A stretch of DNA of 64,000 nucleotides, taken from positions 62,001 to 126,000 of the forward strand of contig JALNQF010000098.1 of NCBI GenBank assembly GCA_028456385.1. Direction: 5' to 3'. Numbering within the stretch: position 1 is the stretch's first letter; every line of letters starts with the position of its first letter. Shown piece by piece: positions 9,877-22,048 of the stretch. The notes under the pieces are model-generated. The model was given only the letters and a program-made list of their open reading frames with translations, had not been told where the DNA came from and searched no databases. The DNA comes from Ophiosphaerella korrae (lineage: Eukaryota; Ascomycota; Dothideomycetes; Pleosporales; Phaeosphaeriaceae). The translations under genes were made by a program, and so were the position numbers.

Positions 9877-12800
9877 CTAATGGGTGCTCTTCATGACGCT
9901 GCGGTAGTACCCTGTGCTCAAGGCACATGTATGTTTGAGTCTTAAATCTTCTGTAAGGGGCAGCTTCATCACTGCCGCCCGGTTGGCACCTTGGGTCTTC
10001 GTCACCAGACCGGCTATGGTTCCTGCAATCTCCATGAGCGCAACACGTTCTTCCAAACCACATCCTGCCAATCGATCTCGCGCCGCAATCTCAAGTGCAC
10101 GTTGTAGCTTGGCCAAGAGTTCTTGGATGCGCAAGTTGAGGTCTTCGTCAACGCGATAGGTCGAGCGCTGGCCGGTGAGATCTAGCAGCTCGATGTAGTC
10201 GAAATAAATTTGACCGCCTTGAGACCATCCTGGCACGGGCTCTTTACGACGCGTGTACGAAGACGATGCGAATGATGCACGGTCACTGGTAGGGCTATTG
10301 GTTGGTGTAGGAAGAAAGCCACCAATAAGCTCGCGGAGAGGATCGTAATCACGCGAGATGATTGCGTCAGGACCAACCTTGCGACAGAGGACGTCGTGAG
10401 CTTCCTCTAGCTCCTCAGCCTTAATGAGATGTGTAGCCTGGCTCAGGGCATCACCTTCGGATTTCGCCTGGAGTGCCGCGGCGGCATGGAGCCATGTTGC
10501 TGGTACAAGCAAATCTTGTGTCAGGTAAATATATGTCGCGTCAGATTCTTCCAATGAGTAGGTACTAGAGAACTGGTTGACGAGTACTTTGATGTAGTGT
10601 TCTCGCATCGTTCGCGAAGACAGATGAGTGTATACCCAAACGGCGGTAGTCCAGTGCGTTGTGGTGTGTAGCGAGGCCGCATATGTGAGAGTGATCTTAT
10701 CACCAAGTTCAACTAGCGGATTCTCTGCTTGCGAGTCTTTATCAAAATGGGAGGCGGTCGACGACTGGAGTGACGACCGAAATTGCGCGTCGTTCTCCCC
10801 GCGAACGGTTGGCATACCTACTTTACGCTCATCTACTTCAGCCTGATCATCCAGTCGCGACTTGAAGAGTTGGAATAATTGGAAAGCCAGACGAGCGTTC
10901 AGGGGATGGCCAGATATGTTTTCGGGTGATAAAACATCTTCAATGTTTGCATCCAACTCCAGTTTCGACGATGCGTAGAGTTTCAAGATGCCCCACAGCA
11001 AATCTTCGCGATCCTCGGCATGCGGATCGTCCCAGGTCAAGTTGTCTACACCTGTCTCTACGAACCACGGCACAGGCTTGACGTCCTCTAGGCCATCTCT
11101 AATGGCATCTGCGAATTGAGCTACAGCCCACTCAATGGATTCGTTGTTCATGATGCCGTACCAGAGCCTGAGCCCAAATGCACGTCGCCAATCGAGCGCA
11201 AAGCGACTGGAGATTCCGAAGGTGGATGCGTTGTTCTCGCGACCGGACCCAGATTTGCCTTGTGACTGTGCACAGTTGCCGGAGAGCAACTCGTATAGAG
11301 CGCGATGCGAATCCTCCATCTCTGAGAGCACATCTAAGCGTCGCCACTCTTCAATCTGTACAACGAGGCTCTGGCGCATGATGGCATCACCGCCAATTTG
11401 AGCAACCATAGTTGCTAATCGTAGATTCAAACCGGAAAGAAGGGAATGACAGGCATCCGCAACATTGTTACAACTTAGATGCGCAATAGCTTTTTCTTCC
11501 GGCGAGGCGGCGTCTTGGACATGTGCCTGTGCATCATCCCAAACAAGCAATTTCCAGAATTCCGACAGCTTCTCTTTCCTGTAAAGCTTGGCGTGAGCCT
11601 GATCCACGCCATTTGGAATTTTGTCAGCCTCATCGAAGAGGAGAGAAAGCAATTGCCAAGCATGTTGCTCATGTATGCCGGCCGCTGTGTCAATGGAAAC
11701 AGCTTTAGCCATCTCAGAGAACTCAATGGGATCAGGATCAGTCTTCAAAACCGCACGAGGTACACCCTCGGCCATAGAGATCTTGGTGTATTGCTTCTGG
11801 AGGGTCAAAGTTGCTGGCGCAGCCTGCTAGGGTTAGGAAACTGTACTGTTCTAGAGAATGCCTAAACTTACATCATCAAAGCTAGGCATCTGTGTGAAGC
11901 GAATATCTTTTGTGGCACCAACGAGCGGCTCTTGGACAGTTGGGTAGATGCCACCTTCAAGGGCGGCTGTGCCTTTGCTACCATAGATGAGAACACCATT
12001 CTCACTGAAGTGGGGCTTGCTACAGCTATGAAAGTCCTTGTCAGGACCGCCGAGTTCGTTGAGGTCGTCTGCAGTTTTGGGTCGTTTCGAATAGGGTAAC
12101 TAGAGACAAGAGTTTCAGCAATCTTGTCCCATATCAATTTGTGGCTACATACATGGGCGAGCAAAGCTCGGAGCGTCAATCTATGTTTGAGAACCTGTAA
12201 GGAAACCCACCAAAGATTGCGCCAAACCCTAAGAAATCGCTAAAAGGAAAAGGGGAAGTCAAACCTCAATACCGCCACCCATGCGCTTTGGAAGCTTCTG
12301 CGTCTCCGCCTCACCGAAAAGAGATTCCATCAAATCCATAGCAGTCGTGAAGTTGCGACCATTGACTGACTGTGACATGTTTGCAACGGGGCCATTGTGC
12401 TCTCGAAGAGCGTTGCCCTGGCTCTCACGTAGAGCTTGTCGATCCTGCTTCTTGGGGCTAATCGTACGTTGAAGCTGGTTGGCCCAATCATCATCGAAGA
12501 TAGGCTGAAGGCCCTTTCCAGGTGTCCCAAAACCTGGCCTCAGAACCTGGCTAGCCTTGAGAATGGACTTTGGTTTCAAAGAACTCTTGAGCAAGTCCGA
12601 GTCCTTGGCGGTTGCTTGCTCCGTGGTCTGAAATGGCGAAGACGCAGGATCCGCCATATCCTGCTCTCCAGCCACTTCTGATTCGCCATACCTAGAATAG
12701 TCACCATCCTGCTGACCATTAAGCGAACCCACGGAGCGCTGCCCTAAAAAAGACTGGCCATGAGTATCCTCCATCTCTTCGTCTTCCTCGTAAGCAACTT

Positions 12801-15800
12801 CATCACCGAATCCACCAGGAACAGAAGCCCGCGAGCGCATGCCTTTCTTGAAATCGAATGTGTCATCGGGGCTAGATTGAGTAGGGCTAGCGAACGATTC
12901 TTCCTGGGGGGTGCTAGTCATCTGGCTTGTGCGAAGCTGGGATTGAGCTGGCGTATCGGGAGCAGGGCTTAGTTCGCTCGAGTCTTCATCGTCGCTGTAG
13001 TCATCGTCGTCCAAACCATAGGTAGAAAAGTGAGGAACAGTGAAGGTCCACTCGCCATTGGACTGGTTATACTTGATGAATGTAGTATTCTCGACGCGCT
13101 TGAGTCGCTCCAAATGCTTTACGTCTTTCTTGCCCGCCCGATTGCGAGGCCAAGAGTTAGCTAAGATGACTTCAGAAGGCTGGTTCAGGGCGGTGCCAAG
13201 AGGAGGTTTTGGCAAAGCGGAACATCCTGCACCGTAAACAGTAACATTGCGAGCGTTGAGCACAACAATGTCGCCATAAATCGCGTCGAGATTGACGTCC
13301 GACAGATCAACAGGTTTACCCATATTGAAGGATATCTGGCCAATGTTGTGACGGCCAACAATAAAGTTGGGGACACTCTTGAGTTCCTGTTTGCTCATCC
13401 TCTTTAGCTGATCCAAAGTAGGGCTTGACCAATAAGATCCAGGCTTCGGTTCCTGTTCAGGCTGGACATTGACAGATGACGAAGACCTTGGTGTGAGCGC
13501 AGAGTCTTCAGACACACGGGCCAGTTGGCTTCCATTGACCTTCTCCGACGCAGGACGAGGAGTTTCATTTCCAGTGTCACTACTAGCACCCTTGGGAGAC
13601 GCATCACCATCATCTCGCCGCACTACTAGCGCCGTCTCTCCGTTGGTCGTGCCATTCAGGCCCTCATCGCTGCCAGCGAAGCTCACGCGCTTCTGAGGCG
13701 GGTCGTCAAATAATGGGATGCGAGTCTGGAGATTGCGGTTGACGTTGAGTTTCTTCAAGCTACCATTGCCGTAGCCACGACTGCTCACAGAGAAAGCTCC
13801 AGGCGAAAGGATGCTAGTTTCCGGGTTGAAGCTATTGCGAAGGTTGCTAGTAGACAGACTTTTTCCAAGTGAACGAGACATACTGCCACCTGAGAACAAG
13901 CTACCGCCGAGCCCAGGACTACTCTGGCTTGACACACTGTTGGGAGTACCGTAAGTCGAATACGTGAACCCATATCCACCAGTCTTTTTGTTCTGAGGAG
14001 TGAGTAAACGTGTCGAGGCGGAAGGATTGAGCTTATGCTGGGGCAGAATGGCGCTCTTCTTCATTTTCTGGCTGCTAGAAAGGGGAGTAGCAAGGGGGCC
14101 GGGACTCTGGGTAGGCGTAGTAAGTCCGACGAACAAAGAATCATTACCGTACGGATTCGTGTTTATAGAAGTGTTGAGCAGAGAACTCCCAGATGCACCG
14201 AACAAACTGTTGTTGGGCTGCTGGTTCTGTTGCTGGTTATTCTGGTTGGAGAACAGTGATCCTCCCAATGCGGGCTGATTGTTATTTTGACCAATATTAC
14301 CGAACAGGGAACTGCCAGTATTGTTGTTTTGAGTAGAGCCCCCAAAGAGACCACCGGGCTTCTGTTGGTTGTTCTGGCTACCGAACAAACTGCCTCCAGT
14401 ATTCTGCTGGGTGTTTTGAGCACCAGAATTTCCGAAGAGGCCGCCTGTAGACCCAGTATTGGTGGTGTTACCACCGAAAAGGCCTCCGGTGCTAGGAGCG
14501 GCAGGCTTTTGTCCGAAAAGACTACCACCGGTGTTGTTGGCCGTAGATCCTCCAAAAAGTCCACCGGTCGGCTGCGTGGTGTTGTTCTGCTGGCCAAATA
14601 AACCTCCACTTGTGTTCGTTGTGGCCGCGCCTCCGAAAAGACCGCCTGGCTTTTGCTGGTTTTGCTGATTATTCTGACCAAAACCACCAAACAGACCTCC
14701 ACTAGCCGGCTGAGTTTGTGCTTGGTTCTGATTGTTTTGGCCGAAGGTGCTGCCTGCGTTTCCGAAAAGGCTGCCGCCTGTGTTGGTTGACGCCGTGTTT
14801 GTGCCGAAAGCAGAGGGAGTAGACGTTGCGTTGTTTTGACCAAATAGCCCTCCACCAGTGGTCGATTGACCGAAAGTGTTACTGGTATTAGTAGCTGCGC
14901 CGCCAAAACCTGTTGTAGTGGAAGCTGAGCCTCCAAAAAGACCGCCTGGCTTCTGCTGGTTCTGGTTGTTACCAAATAAGCCGCCCCCTCCAGTATTAGA
15001 AGAACCAAAACCGCCTCCGCTTCCGAACCCGCCAGTCGTTGTGGTGTTGTTTGAAGCGCCACCAAAGAGTCCGCCAGTGGTTCCGGTCGCCGGGGTGGTG
15101 GTCGAAGCTCCAAACAAGCCGGTCGTTGCAGGCTTGTTTTGGCCGAACAGACCGCCACTATTCGTGTTGTTGGAGCCAAATGTAGAGCCTGTGTTTTGGC
15201 CAAAAGTGGATGTAGCGTTGGTATTGCTGCCACCACCGAACAGGCTTCCACCAGTGTTGGTGTTTGACGCACCGAAAGCTGAAGTGGTAGCCGTGTTGTT
15301 GTTACTCCCAAACCCACCAAAGCCTGTGTTCTGACCAAATGCGCCGGCTTGGCCGTTCTGGTTGCCATACCGCCGACCTTGATTATAGTCAACCGTCCTT
15401 AGCTCTTCCAGAGAGTAGTTCGTGTAGGGTTGCTGGAAGGTGATGGTTTGGTACTGCGAGGTCTGGTTTGAGGATGCGCTATCTTTCTCGGAAAATGCTT
15501 GGAAAGGTGTACTTGCGGTGCCATTGTTGGCCTGTTGGTTGGTCTGGTTGCCAAAGCCGCCAGTGGAAGTCGTCCCAAAGCCACCCGTCGTGGTGTTGTT
15601 TGTTGTAGTAGAGCCAAATCCGCCGCCAGTGCTTCCGCCGCCAAATAACCCTCCACCAGATGATGCACCGAAGCCTGTTGCTGGTTTGTTTTGACCAAAG
15701 AGACCGCCTCCAGTGTTGCTGGTGCTACCGAAGGTTGAAGTAGTTGTAGTGTTGTTGTTAGAACCGAAACCACCAAATGTTGACCCTGAGTTGCCGCTGC

Positions 15801-16408
15801 CGAAAAGGCCTCCGCCACTTGTGGAGCTGCCGAAAGGTTTTGAGCCAAAGGTTGTATTGGTGTTGCTGTTTGAGCCGAAGCCACCTGCAAAGTAAAGTTA
15901 GTTCCTGAAAGATGTATCAACTAAGAAACTGCAGCGCGTAAGGTATGCGCATATCCACGGTAGTCCATCAGGATGGTGAGACAACAGTCGAGCAATGTTA
16001 AACAGCGAATTCGCAGTCACGGAAGCCAAAGCGACGCGCAAAAGGTTCGACATACCAGGGGTACCGCCGCCGAAGGGCGAACTCGTGTTGCCGGTGTTGC
16101 TACCGAACATGGTGCTGCCCGTGTTGGTGTTGGAGCCAAATATATTAGTGCCGGTGTTCGTGTTGGAGCCGAAGCCTGTCGTTGCGGCGAATTAGACACG
16201 GTCTGTCGAGAACCGGGTGGCGCACACAAGCAAGCGCATCGTCGAACAACGCGCGAAGGACTAAAAAAAATCAAAGCAAGAGGATGAACTTACCGCCTGA
16301 GCTATTGTTGGCGTTACTGTTCGAGCCAAAGCCACCGAAGCCGCTGCCGGACTGCTGGTTGCTGTTATTATTGGAGCCGAAGCCCCCAAAGCCGCTGCCG
16401 AAAGACAT
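9877..16408 (-). CDS. nup145: Nucleoporin Nup98-Nup96 polyprotein (Nup145/Nup189 type)
   Basis: Encodes the self-cleaving precursor of two nuclear pore proteins. Exons by splice signals: 16294-16408, 16056-16175, 12265-15884, 12153-12194, 11872-12099 and 9877-11823, giving 2023 residues. The N half has dozens of GLFG/FG repeats with a GLEBS-like segment for Gle2/Rae1 binding (TITFQQPYTNYSLEELR, coded near 15430). An autoproteolytic domain follows, with the conserved HFS at 1030-1032, so cleavage is expected between F1031 and S1032. It would release a Nup98-like FG nucleoporin and a Nup96-like scaffold protein. The C-terminal part (exon 6) matches the helical Nup96 domain. The GLFG region makes many spurious Pro/Val-rich ORFs on the opposite strand. 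Intron 3 and the 42-nt exon 4 are the least certain joins; they restore the frame exactly. Confidence 0.93.
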
Positions 16409-17437
16409 TTTGGTGTCTACGCGGCAAGTATTCGCGCGTGGGGAGGCTTATGTGTAGCAATGCGCGAAGGAATAGTGTGGTGGACGCGAAAGGTGATGCA
16501 GCTGGGGGATTGTGAGGTAGAGGAGGCGGGCGAAGCTGCGAAGGAGCTGGAGGAAAACGCGCCAAGCAAAGGTAATCGCGGGGCGCCTGCTGTGCAATAG
16601 GTGAAAGTTCAAAGGAAGGGAAGGAGCTAGCTCAGGAAAGCGAGCAGATTAAGTAGTTAAATAGCCGTCATGGAAAGAGAGAGCGACGGGAGTGAGATGG
16701 CTTAGAAGCACAGCGAGGAAACCAGAGTCGAGTACGGGGCAACGTTAGTGTGAGCCAAAGCCCTCACGTGATCGAGCAAAGCGGCAATTCCTCCTCGATT
16801 AGGCGCACGCAGTTTGGTGAAGACGAAGACTGACAGTCACTGGCGAATGATATTTGACCTAATCTAGGCGTGAAGCGTGCTCATAGCTGCCTGCACAGGT
16901 TCCTAGCGCTACCTGCTGCTGCCTTGGGGACTGGGGACTGCACTGCCTTGAGAATGCCATGACAGGTGAGAGGTGGAACATTTTGAGCTCAATAGAATAG
17001 TCTAGCCACAGATAGCGTCTCTTGCACTCTTCACTGCTAGGAGAAAAGGTCAAGTCTACGCGAGCTCCATTGCGCAGCACGGCGAGCAGCAGTGCGACAG
17101 TGGAGGGCATTTGCGCAGGTGACCTGGTCTCGTATGGGACGTGGGAGCAATGTGCCAGAACCCCTGCCCAATTATCACTCGACACGGCCGTTGTCCAAAT
17201 CACGCTAAGAATTCGCGACCGCGTCGAAAACATGGCCGAGGAAAACCACCACAACTGGTTAGTTGGCAACAAACAAAGGAACTGCAGCAAATCAACTCAT
17301 TGCCGCAACCACGCCTGCACTGAAAATCTTGCATCTTACTCTTGCATCTTATTCTTGCATCCGTTCCGCCACATAGCTCCCAAAGTCCCACCATACATCC
17401 TCCACACGGCGCACCCCACCAACCCTCCAATCCTCCC
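16409..17437. promoter_or_regulatory. Divergent upstream region between Nup98-96 and centrin
   Basis: About 1 kb between two divergent genes. A 143-codon minus-strand ORF at 16859-17290 overlaps it but has no domain features and is not accepted. C-rich sequence precedes the centrin ATG. Confidence 0.4.
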
Positions 17438-18187
17438 ATGACGACCCTAGCCAATACTCAACACATGGCAACATCATCCGCCCAACCCCCTCTGGGCACC
17501 CGCTACTCTCTCAACCGCCCAAGCCCTGCATCGACTTCACAACAGACCTCCACTTTCGCCGCTCCTTCCTTCCCCAGCGGCCCCAAAACAGCACAACGCC
17601 TCGAATCCGAGCGCCTCGACAAAGAGCGCCGCGCCCGCGAAGAACAAGCACGCATGGACACCGCAGCACAAGCCTCCCTCGCCGAGCTCAGCGAAGAACA
17701 GCGCGAAGAAATCGGCGAAGCCTTCAATCTCTTTGACCTCGACAAAGACGGCTACATCGACTACCACGAGCTCAAAGTCGCCATGAAGGCCCTGGGTTTC
17801 GATCTCCCCAAATCAGAGATTCTGGGCATCTTGAATGCGCATGGTGTTACGGCCGCAATGGGCGGCAATGGGAAGCAGCCGCAGTCTCAGCAACAGAGGC
17901 TGGCGTATCAGGCGGCTCCGAGGCGGTTGCTGAGCTTTCAGAGTTTCCAGACGCTCATGGCGCAGCGCATCTTGAGCAGAGATCCCCAGGAGGAAATTCA
18001 GCGGGCGTTCGATCTGTTCGATGAGGGTTCTAAGGGCAAGATTACGTTGCAGGATTTAACGCGGGTTGCGAGGGAGTTGGGGGAGGCCTTGAGTCATGAT
18101 GAGCTGGTGGCTATGATTGAAGAGTTTGATATGGATGGAGATAACGCGATTAGTCGAGAGGAGTTTGTGAACATTTGCTTAGGCTAG
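17438..18187 (+). CDS. cdc31: Centrin (Cdc31-like EF-hand protein)
   Basis: An intronless 249-residue calcium-binding protein of the centrin family, which acts at the spindle pole body and, with Sac3, at the nuclear pore in mRNA export. Residues 1-85 are a Ser/Thr/Pro- and charge-rich extension. The first EF loop [12 protein letters not shown] is complete (D-x-D-x-D-G then Glu at position 12). The middle hands are degenerate, with a Gly/Gln-rich insertion after the second helix. The last loop [12 protein letters not shown] is again complete. This layout, active first and fourth loops, resembles centrin more than calmodulin. The protein is longer than the usual 160-200 residues because of the tail and the insertion. 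The ATG at 17438 is the first in frame; 17465 is a possible later start. Its neighbour Nup98-96 is also linked to the pore, which may be coincidence. Confidence 0.88.
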   Translation: MTTLANTQHMATSSAQPPLGTRYSLNRPSPASTSQQTSTFAAPSFPSGPKTAQRLESERLDKERRAREEQARMDTAAQASLAELSEEQREEIGEAFNLFDLDKDGYIDYHELKVAMKALGFDLPKSEILGILNAHGVTAAMGGNGKQPQSQQQRLAYQAAPRRLLSFQSFQTLMAQRILSRDPQEEIQRAFDLFDEGSKGKITLQDLTRVARELGEALSHDELVAMIEEFDMDGDNAISREEFVNICLG

Positions 18188-18457
18188 TGTACGTTGACCA
18201 GGCTAGGGTTTTATATAGCGGGCGCGAGGCGTTTGGGCGCATTTGGTGCACACCAGTGGCTGCGATGTCTGCATGCAGACAGGACGCAGTGAGATACCAA
18301 TTCTACGTAATTTTCTAATTCTGGAACATTTCAGACTTTGAACTTTACTTGCACTGAAAGACTATATACAGCTCAGTTCTAAGTTCTCCATATGCCTGTC
18401 AAAAAGCTCAAACAAAAGAAACATGCATGCTACAAAACAAAACATTCCCTTGCCCGT

Positions 18458-20086
18458 CTACTGACCAGGGCTGATCAGCTCTCCCTTCTTCTGGGCATCA
18501 TGTGCCCATCCACCAGCAAGCGCGCGTCCTCCATTCTGATCTGCATAGTCCTTTATCCTCGCCTCAAGCTCTGGCCTAAAATGCCTAATGAGACCCTGTA
18601 ACGGCCACGCAAAGGCTTCTCCAAGCGCACAGATTGTGTGTCCCTCTACCTGCTTAGTCAGCTCTTGTAACATGTCAATCTCACGCTCTCTAGCCTGGCC
18701 CTTGTAAAACCTGTCCATAATTTGATGTGTCCACTTGCTACCCTCACGGCAGGGTGTGCACTGACCGCAAGACTCGTGATGGTAGAACTTGGCAAGGCGG
18801 GTGATGCAGCGCACAATATCGGTTGACTTGTCCATGACGATGACGGCGGCGGTACCGAAACCAGATTGAGAGTCCTTGAGTGCGTCGAAGTCCATGAGTT
18901 GGTCGTCGCAAATGTGCTTAGGGAGAATGGGTGTCGATGAACCACCGGGAATAACGGCTTTCAGATTGTCCCAGCCGCCACGAACACCACCACAGTGCTT
19001 ATCAATTAGTTCACGAAGGGGAATAGACATTTCTTCCTCGACAGTGCAAGGGTGGTTGACGTGCCCGGAAATGGCGAAGAGCTTAGTGCCTTGATTTCGC
19101 TCACGACCAAAACCTGCAAACCAGCTGCCGCCACGACGGCAGATGGTAGGAGCCACGGCAATAGTCTCAACGTTGGCAACAGTTGAAGGGCATCCGAAGA
19201 GACCCACGGCAGCTGGGAACGGTGGCTTCAAGCGAGGCTTGCCAGGCTTTCCCTCGAGCGATTCAATCAAAGAAGTCTCCTCGCCACAGACGTAGGCGCC
19301 CATTCCTCGATGGACGTATATGTCGAAGTCATAGCCGGAACCGCAGGCATTCTTGCCAATGAGACCCGCCTTGTATGCCTCCTGTATAGCGCGCTCGAGT
19401 ACAGTAGCTTCGTGATAAAACTCGCCTCGAATGTAAATATAAGCAGCAGTGGCATTCATTGCACGTCCAGCAACGAGACAGCCTTCGACGAGCTTGTGTG
19501 GGTCCTTGCGCATAATCTCACGGTCCTTGCAGGTTCCTGGCTCGCCCTCATCGGCATTGACAACCAGGTAACGTGGCTTGGTGTCCTTATCCCAGTCCTT
19601 GAAGTTCATAAATGACTAAGTACATGTCAGAGCCAATTGCATGCGAGTTAGCAGTTTGACGATGGTAGCATACCCATTTCAAGCCGGAGGGAAAACCAGC
19701 ACCACCTCGACCTCGTAGTCCGGAAGCCTTGATCTCGGAAATGATCTATCGAGTGTCAAAACTAATTCTGTCATGAACCCCAAGCAACATACCCAGTCGT
19801 GGCCTTTGAGCAGAATCTCCTTCGTCTTATACCAATCGCCATACTTCATGGCGCTCTTGAGATCCGCGCCATGATGGCTGTACAGGTTCTGGAAGATTCT
19901 GTCTTGGTCCTTCAAGCCCCCATACGTCCTCTTCGGGGCAGCATCGTTTACAGTAGCCAAGGCCCTTGTCTGTGTCCGCGAAGGTGTGGCAGCGGTCGAA
20001 AGGCGAGTGCATGCCGTAGCGGCGGGCAACGCTCTGTGAGCGGCTGCACTGAGCGCCGAGGCAGCGGGTGCGTGTCGAGCAAGCAT
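18458..20086 (-). CDS. nuo51: NADH:ubiquinone oxidoreductase 51 kDa subunit (NDUFV1/NUO-51)
   Basis: Complex I flavoprotein that binds NADH and FMN and carries the N3 iron-sulfur cluster in the mitochondrial matrix arm. Exons are 19793-20086, 19674-19745 and 18458-19615, with introns of 47 and 58 nt, giving 507 residues. The start [20 protein letters not shown] is a typical mitochondrial presequence (Ala, Arg, Ser rich). NADH/FMN motifs [10 protein letters not shown] and [14 protein letters not shown] are present. The cluster ligands are visible in [11 protein letters not shown] and in [12 protein letters not shown]. The second exon of 24 codons is short but essential because it codes the glycine-rich NADH motif. 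Length fits the family. It converges with centrin across a 270 bp gap. Confidence 0.96.
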
Positions 20087-20504
20087 CTTAAATGCTATAT
20101 ATATGTATTCGGGCGCAATTGATGCTCGTGCTGCCGGCGAGCGAGCGTTGTCGTTGTGGGTGTGGCGTCTTGAGGTTCGCGACGCAATCGATTCAGATGA
20201 CCTAAGGATTTCGTACCGCTTTGATTGGCTGGCGCCATATCGTTGACACCAACTCGTCGGCTGCCCATTCCTCGCGCCAATATAGTACCCATTGGTTTTA
20301 TGATGTATGCAATGTGCTAGCAATCTTCACGTCGCAAGTAACAATGCTACTTGAGCGACCAACTGACATTAAGGTCCGAGCTAGCCAGCCTGCAAATCGG
20401 GAGTCTGAAGCTTTTACGGCACCTACATAATGATAGGAACAATTCACCATTGAAAAGATGATGAGTATGGTGTGACTTATACTTTGATCCATAAATACCG
20501 TTTG
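20087..20504. other. Gap between NUO-51 and the nitrilase gene
   Basis: It contains the NUO-51 promoter, with an ATATATATG element right before the ATG, and the nitrilase 3' region. No gene is seen. Confidence 0.4.
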
Positions 20505-21563
20505 CTAGGTGAAACGAACGGGTTCTTTTCTTGACCGATCCACCTCTAGATCGAAAACATCGAGTCTTTGATAACCACCAACTACATCATGATACTGCTT
20601 GCCCTCAATACAGCTATCCATATCCATGTCTGCATACAATATGTCTTCTTCATTTTGTAATTGAGACATAGGTTGTTGCTCGTTACTACCGTTTGGATAA
20701 ACGAAACTTGGAAGCGGAGCGCCAGCTGGATCTAGAAAGAATGTTGCTGCTCGTGGCATAGCTTTCAAGGTCTCGGCTACAATCTCTGGCTGACTTGCAC
20801 CATTGATGACCGTCTCGATCGCATCTTCTCCGAGATGGCCAGAGCATGCAATACCAAAGCATTTTGCTTCAAAGCAGTGTGCCGCTGCACGAGTCCGGTT
20901 TGCCGCGAGATTATCGTAGTTGGTCGGAGTATCTGTTGGAGAACTATTGGTTGGTTCCAAGGGCTTTTTCTGTGGTGTGCGTGTTGGCCATATTGCTGGC
21001 CAGGTAGATATGTGTACTTGCTCGGCCTGCGCCATTAAAGCAAAGCGAGCAAGTGGGTTCGTATTCTCTCCACAGATGAGCCCTCCTATGCGACCGTATT
21101 TCGTGTCAGCGACTCGAAGCCCATGTCCATCACCCGGGCTCCACGTCAACTTTTCGAAGAATGTTGGCATCAATTTGCGATGATGTATGAGTATCTCACC
21201 TTCCGAGCCTATGACAAGATTGGAGTTGTATAAGCATCCATTGCTGTATTGCGACTTCTCACTGAAACCAATGCTGACTATGGAACCTGTTGATCGTGCT
21301 GCTTCGCGCACAGCCTCAATCTCATCACCATCAGCATAAACAGACTCCTTTACCATACGCTGAAATAAATCATGGTTCTCAGTTGGTGGCCGTACGCTGC
21401 TCCAAATTGGGAAGGCAGAAATGTAAGTTTCGGGAAAGACGATGAGATTTGCTTTATGTGTTGCAGCCTGCTTTATAAACGAAACCGCTTTGTCGGTCGT
21501 TTTGCGCGCATTCAGAAAAATAGGAGATACATGACACGCTGCGGCGCGTAGAAAATTGGTCAT
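20505..21563 (-). CDS. Nitrilase-family carbon-nitrogen hydrolase
   Basis: A 352-residue nitrilase branch 1 protein that hydrolyses nitriles to acids and ammonia, or cyanide to formamide in the cyanide-hydratase subgroup. The Glu-Lys-Cys triad is visible: E45 in VFPETYIS, K130 in HHRKLMPT and C164 in GGLICGENTNP. No signal peptide or membrane segment is seen. The chosen start MTNFLRAAACHVSP fits the family N terminus. An in-frame ATG at 21614 would add 17 residues. No intron is needed. Ahead of it on the other strand lies a molybdenum-cofactor oxidoreductase sharing the upstream region, so the pair may be co-regulated in nitrogen or sulfur use. Substrate cannot be told from sequence. Arylacetonitrilase-like or aliphatic activity are both possible. 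Confidence 0.9.
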   Translation of the reverse strand: MTNFLRAAACHVSPIFLNARKTTDKAVSFIKQAATHKANLIVFPETYISAFPIWSSVRPPTENHDLFQRMVKESVYADGDEIEAVREAARSTGSIVSIGFSEKSQYSNGCLYNSNLVIGSEGEILIHHRKLMPTFFEKLTWSPGDGHGLRVADTKYGRIGGLICGENTNPLARFALMAQAEQVHISTWPAIWPTRTPQKKPLEPTNSSPTDTPTNYDNLAANRTRAAAHCFEAKCFGIACSGHLGEDAIETVINGASQPEIVAETLKAMPRAATFFLDPAGAPLPSFVYPNGSNEQQPMSQLQNEEDILYADMDMDSCIEGKQYHDVVGGYQRLDVFDLEVDRSRKEPVRFT

Positions 21564-22048
21564 TCTGGTACAATTGAGATAAAAAGAATGATTGAAAGTT
21601 AAACCAGAGGCCATGCATTATGTGCTTATGACTCGCGCCTTCCCCGCCTCTTGGTGCGTTGAAATAGCCGAATATGGTTCTACCGTCCAAACACTATTAC
21701 TTATTGCAAGATCTCTCAACCTATCTAGAAAAACGATTCGGATTGCCCAACAGAGATTAATCATTATCACAGGTCGGATCTCCCTTTGTAGTATCACTAC
21801 AAGGTCAAAAACGACGTGTCGCTTGTCTAGCCGACTATCGGCTTTCTTGATACCAACAGCCCGTGCTGGGGGAGATGTCAGCCCCCAGCTTCCCAGCATT
21901 CCCTACACGAGCTCTAGTGCAGCAGAATTCCAGTCGAAACGGAGAATATTAATATCCGCATCGTATGATGTGGTATCTCTTCCACTTAATCTGCGTTCTC
22001 TGATATTGTTGAAAGCTTAGCTGCGCGTAGATCGAGCTACCCAATCCA
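21564..22048. promoter_or_regulatory. Divergent upstream region of nitrilase and Mo-oxidoreductase genes
   Basis: A compact region of about 485 bp between two divergently transcribed catabolic genes. It contains GATA motifs (for example GATAT and AGATAA nearby) that could bind a nitrogen regulator, but such motifs are common by chance. Confidence 0.35.

Noticed and set aside
14163..15392. 409-codon minus-strand ORF in another frame of the nucleoporin gene, and Pro/Val-rich plus-strand ORFs
   Set aside because: Shadows of the FG-repeat coding sequence.
16859..17290. 143-codon minus-strand ORF between Nup98-96 and centrin
   Set aside because: No recognisable domain; lies in a divergent promoter region.
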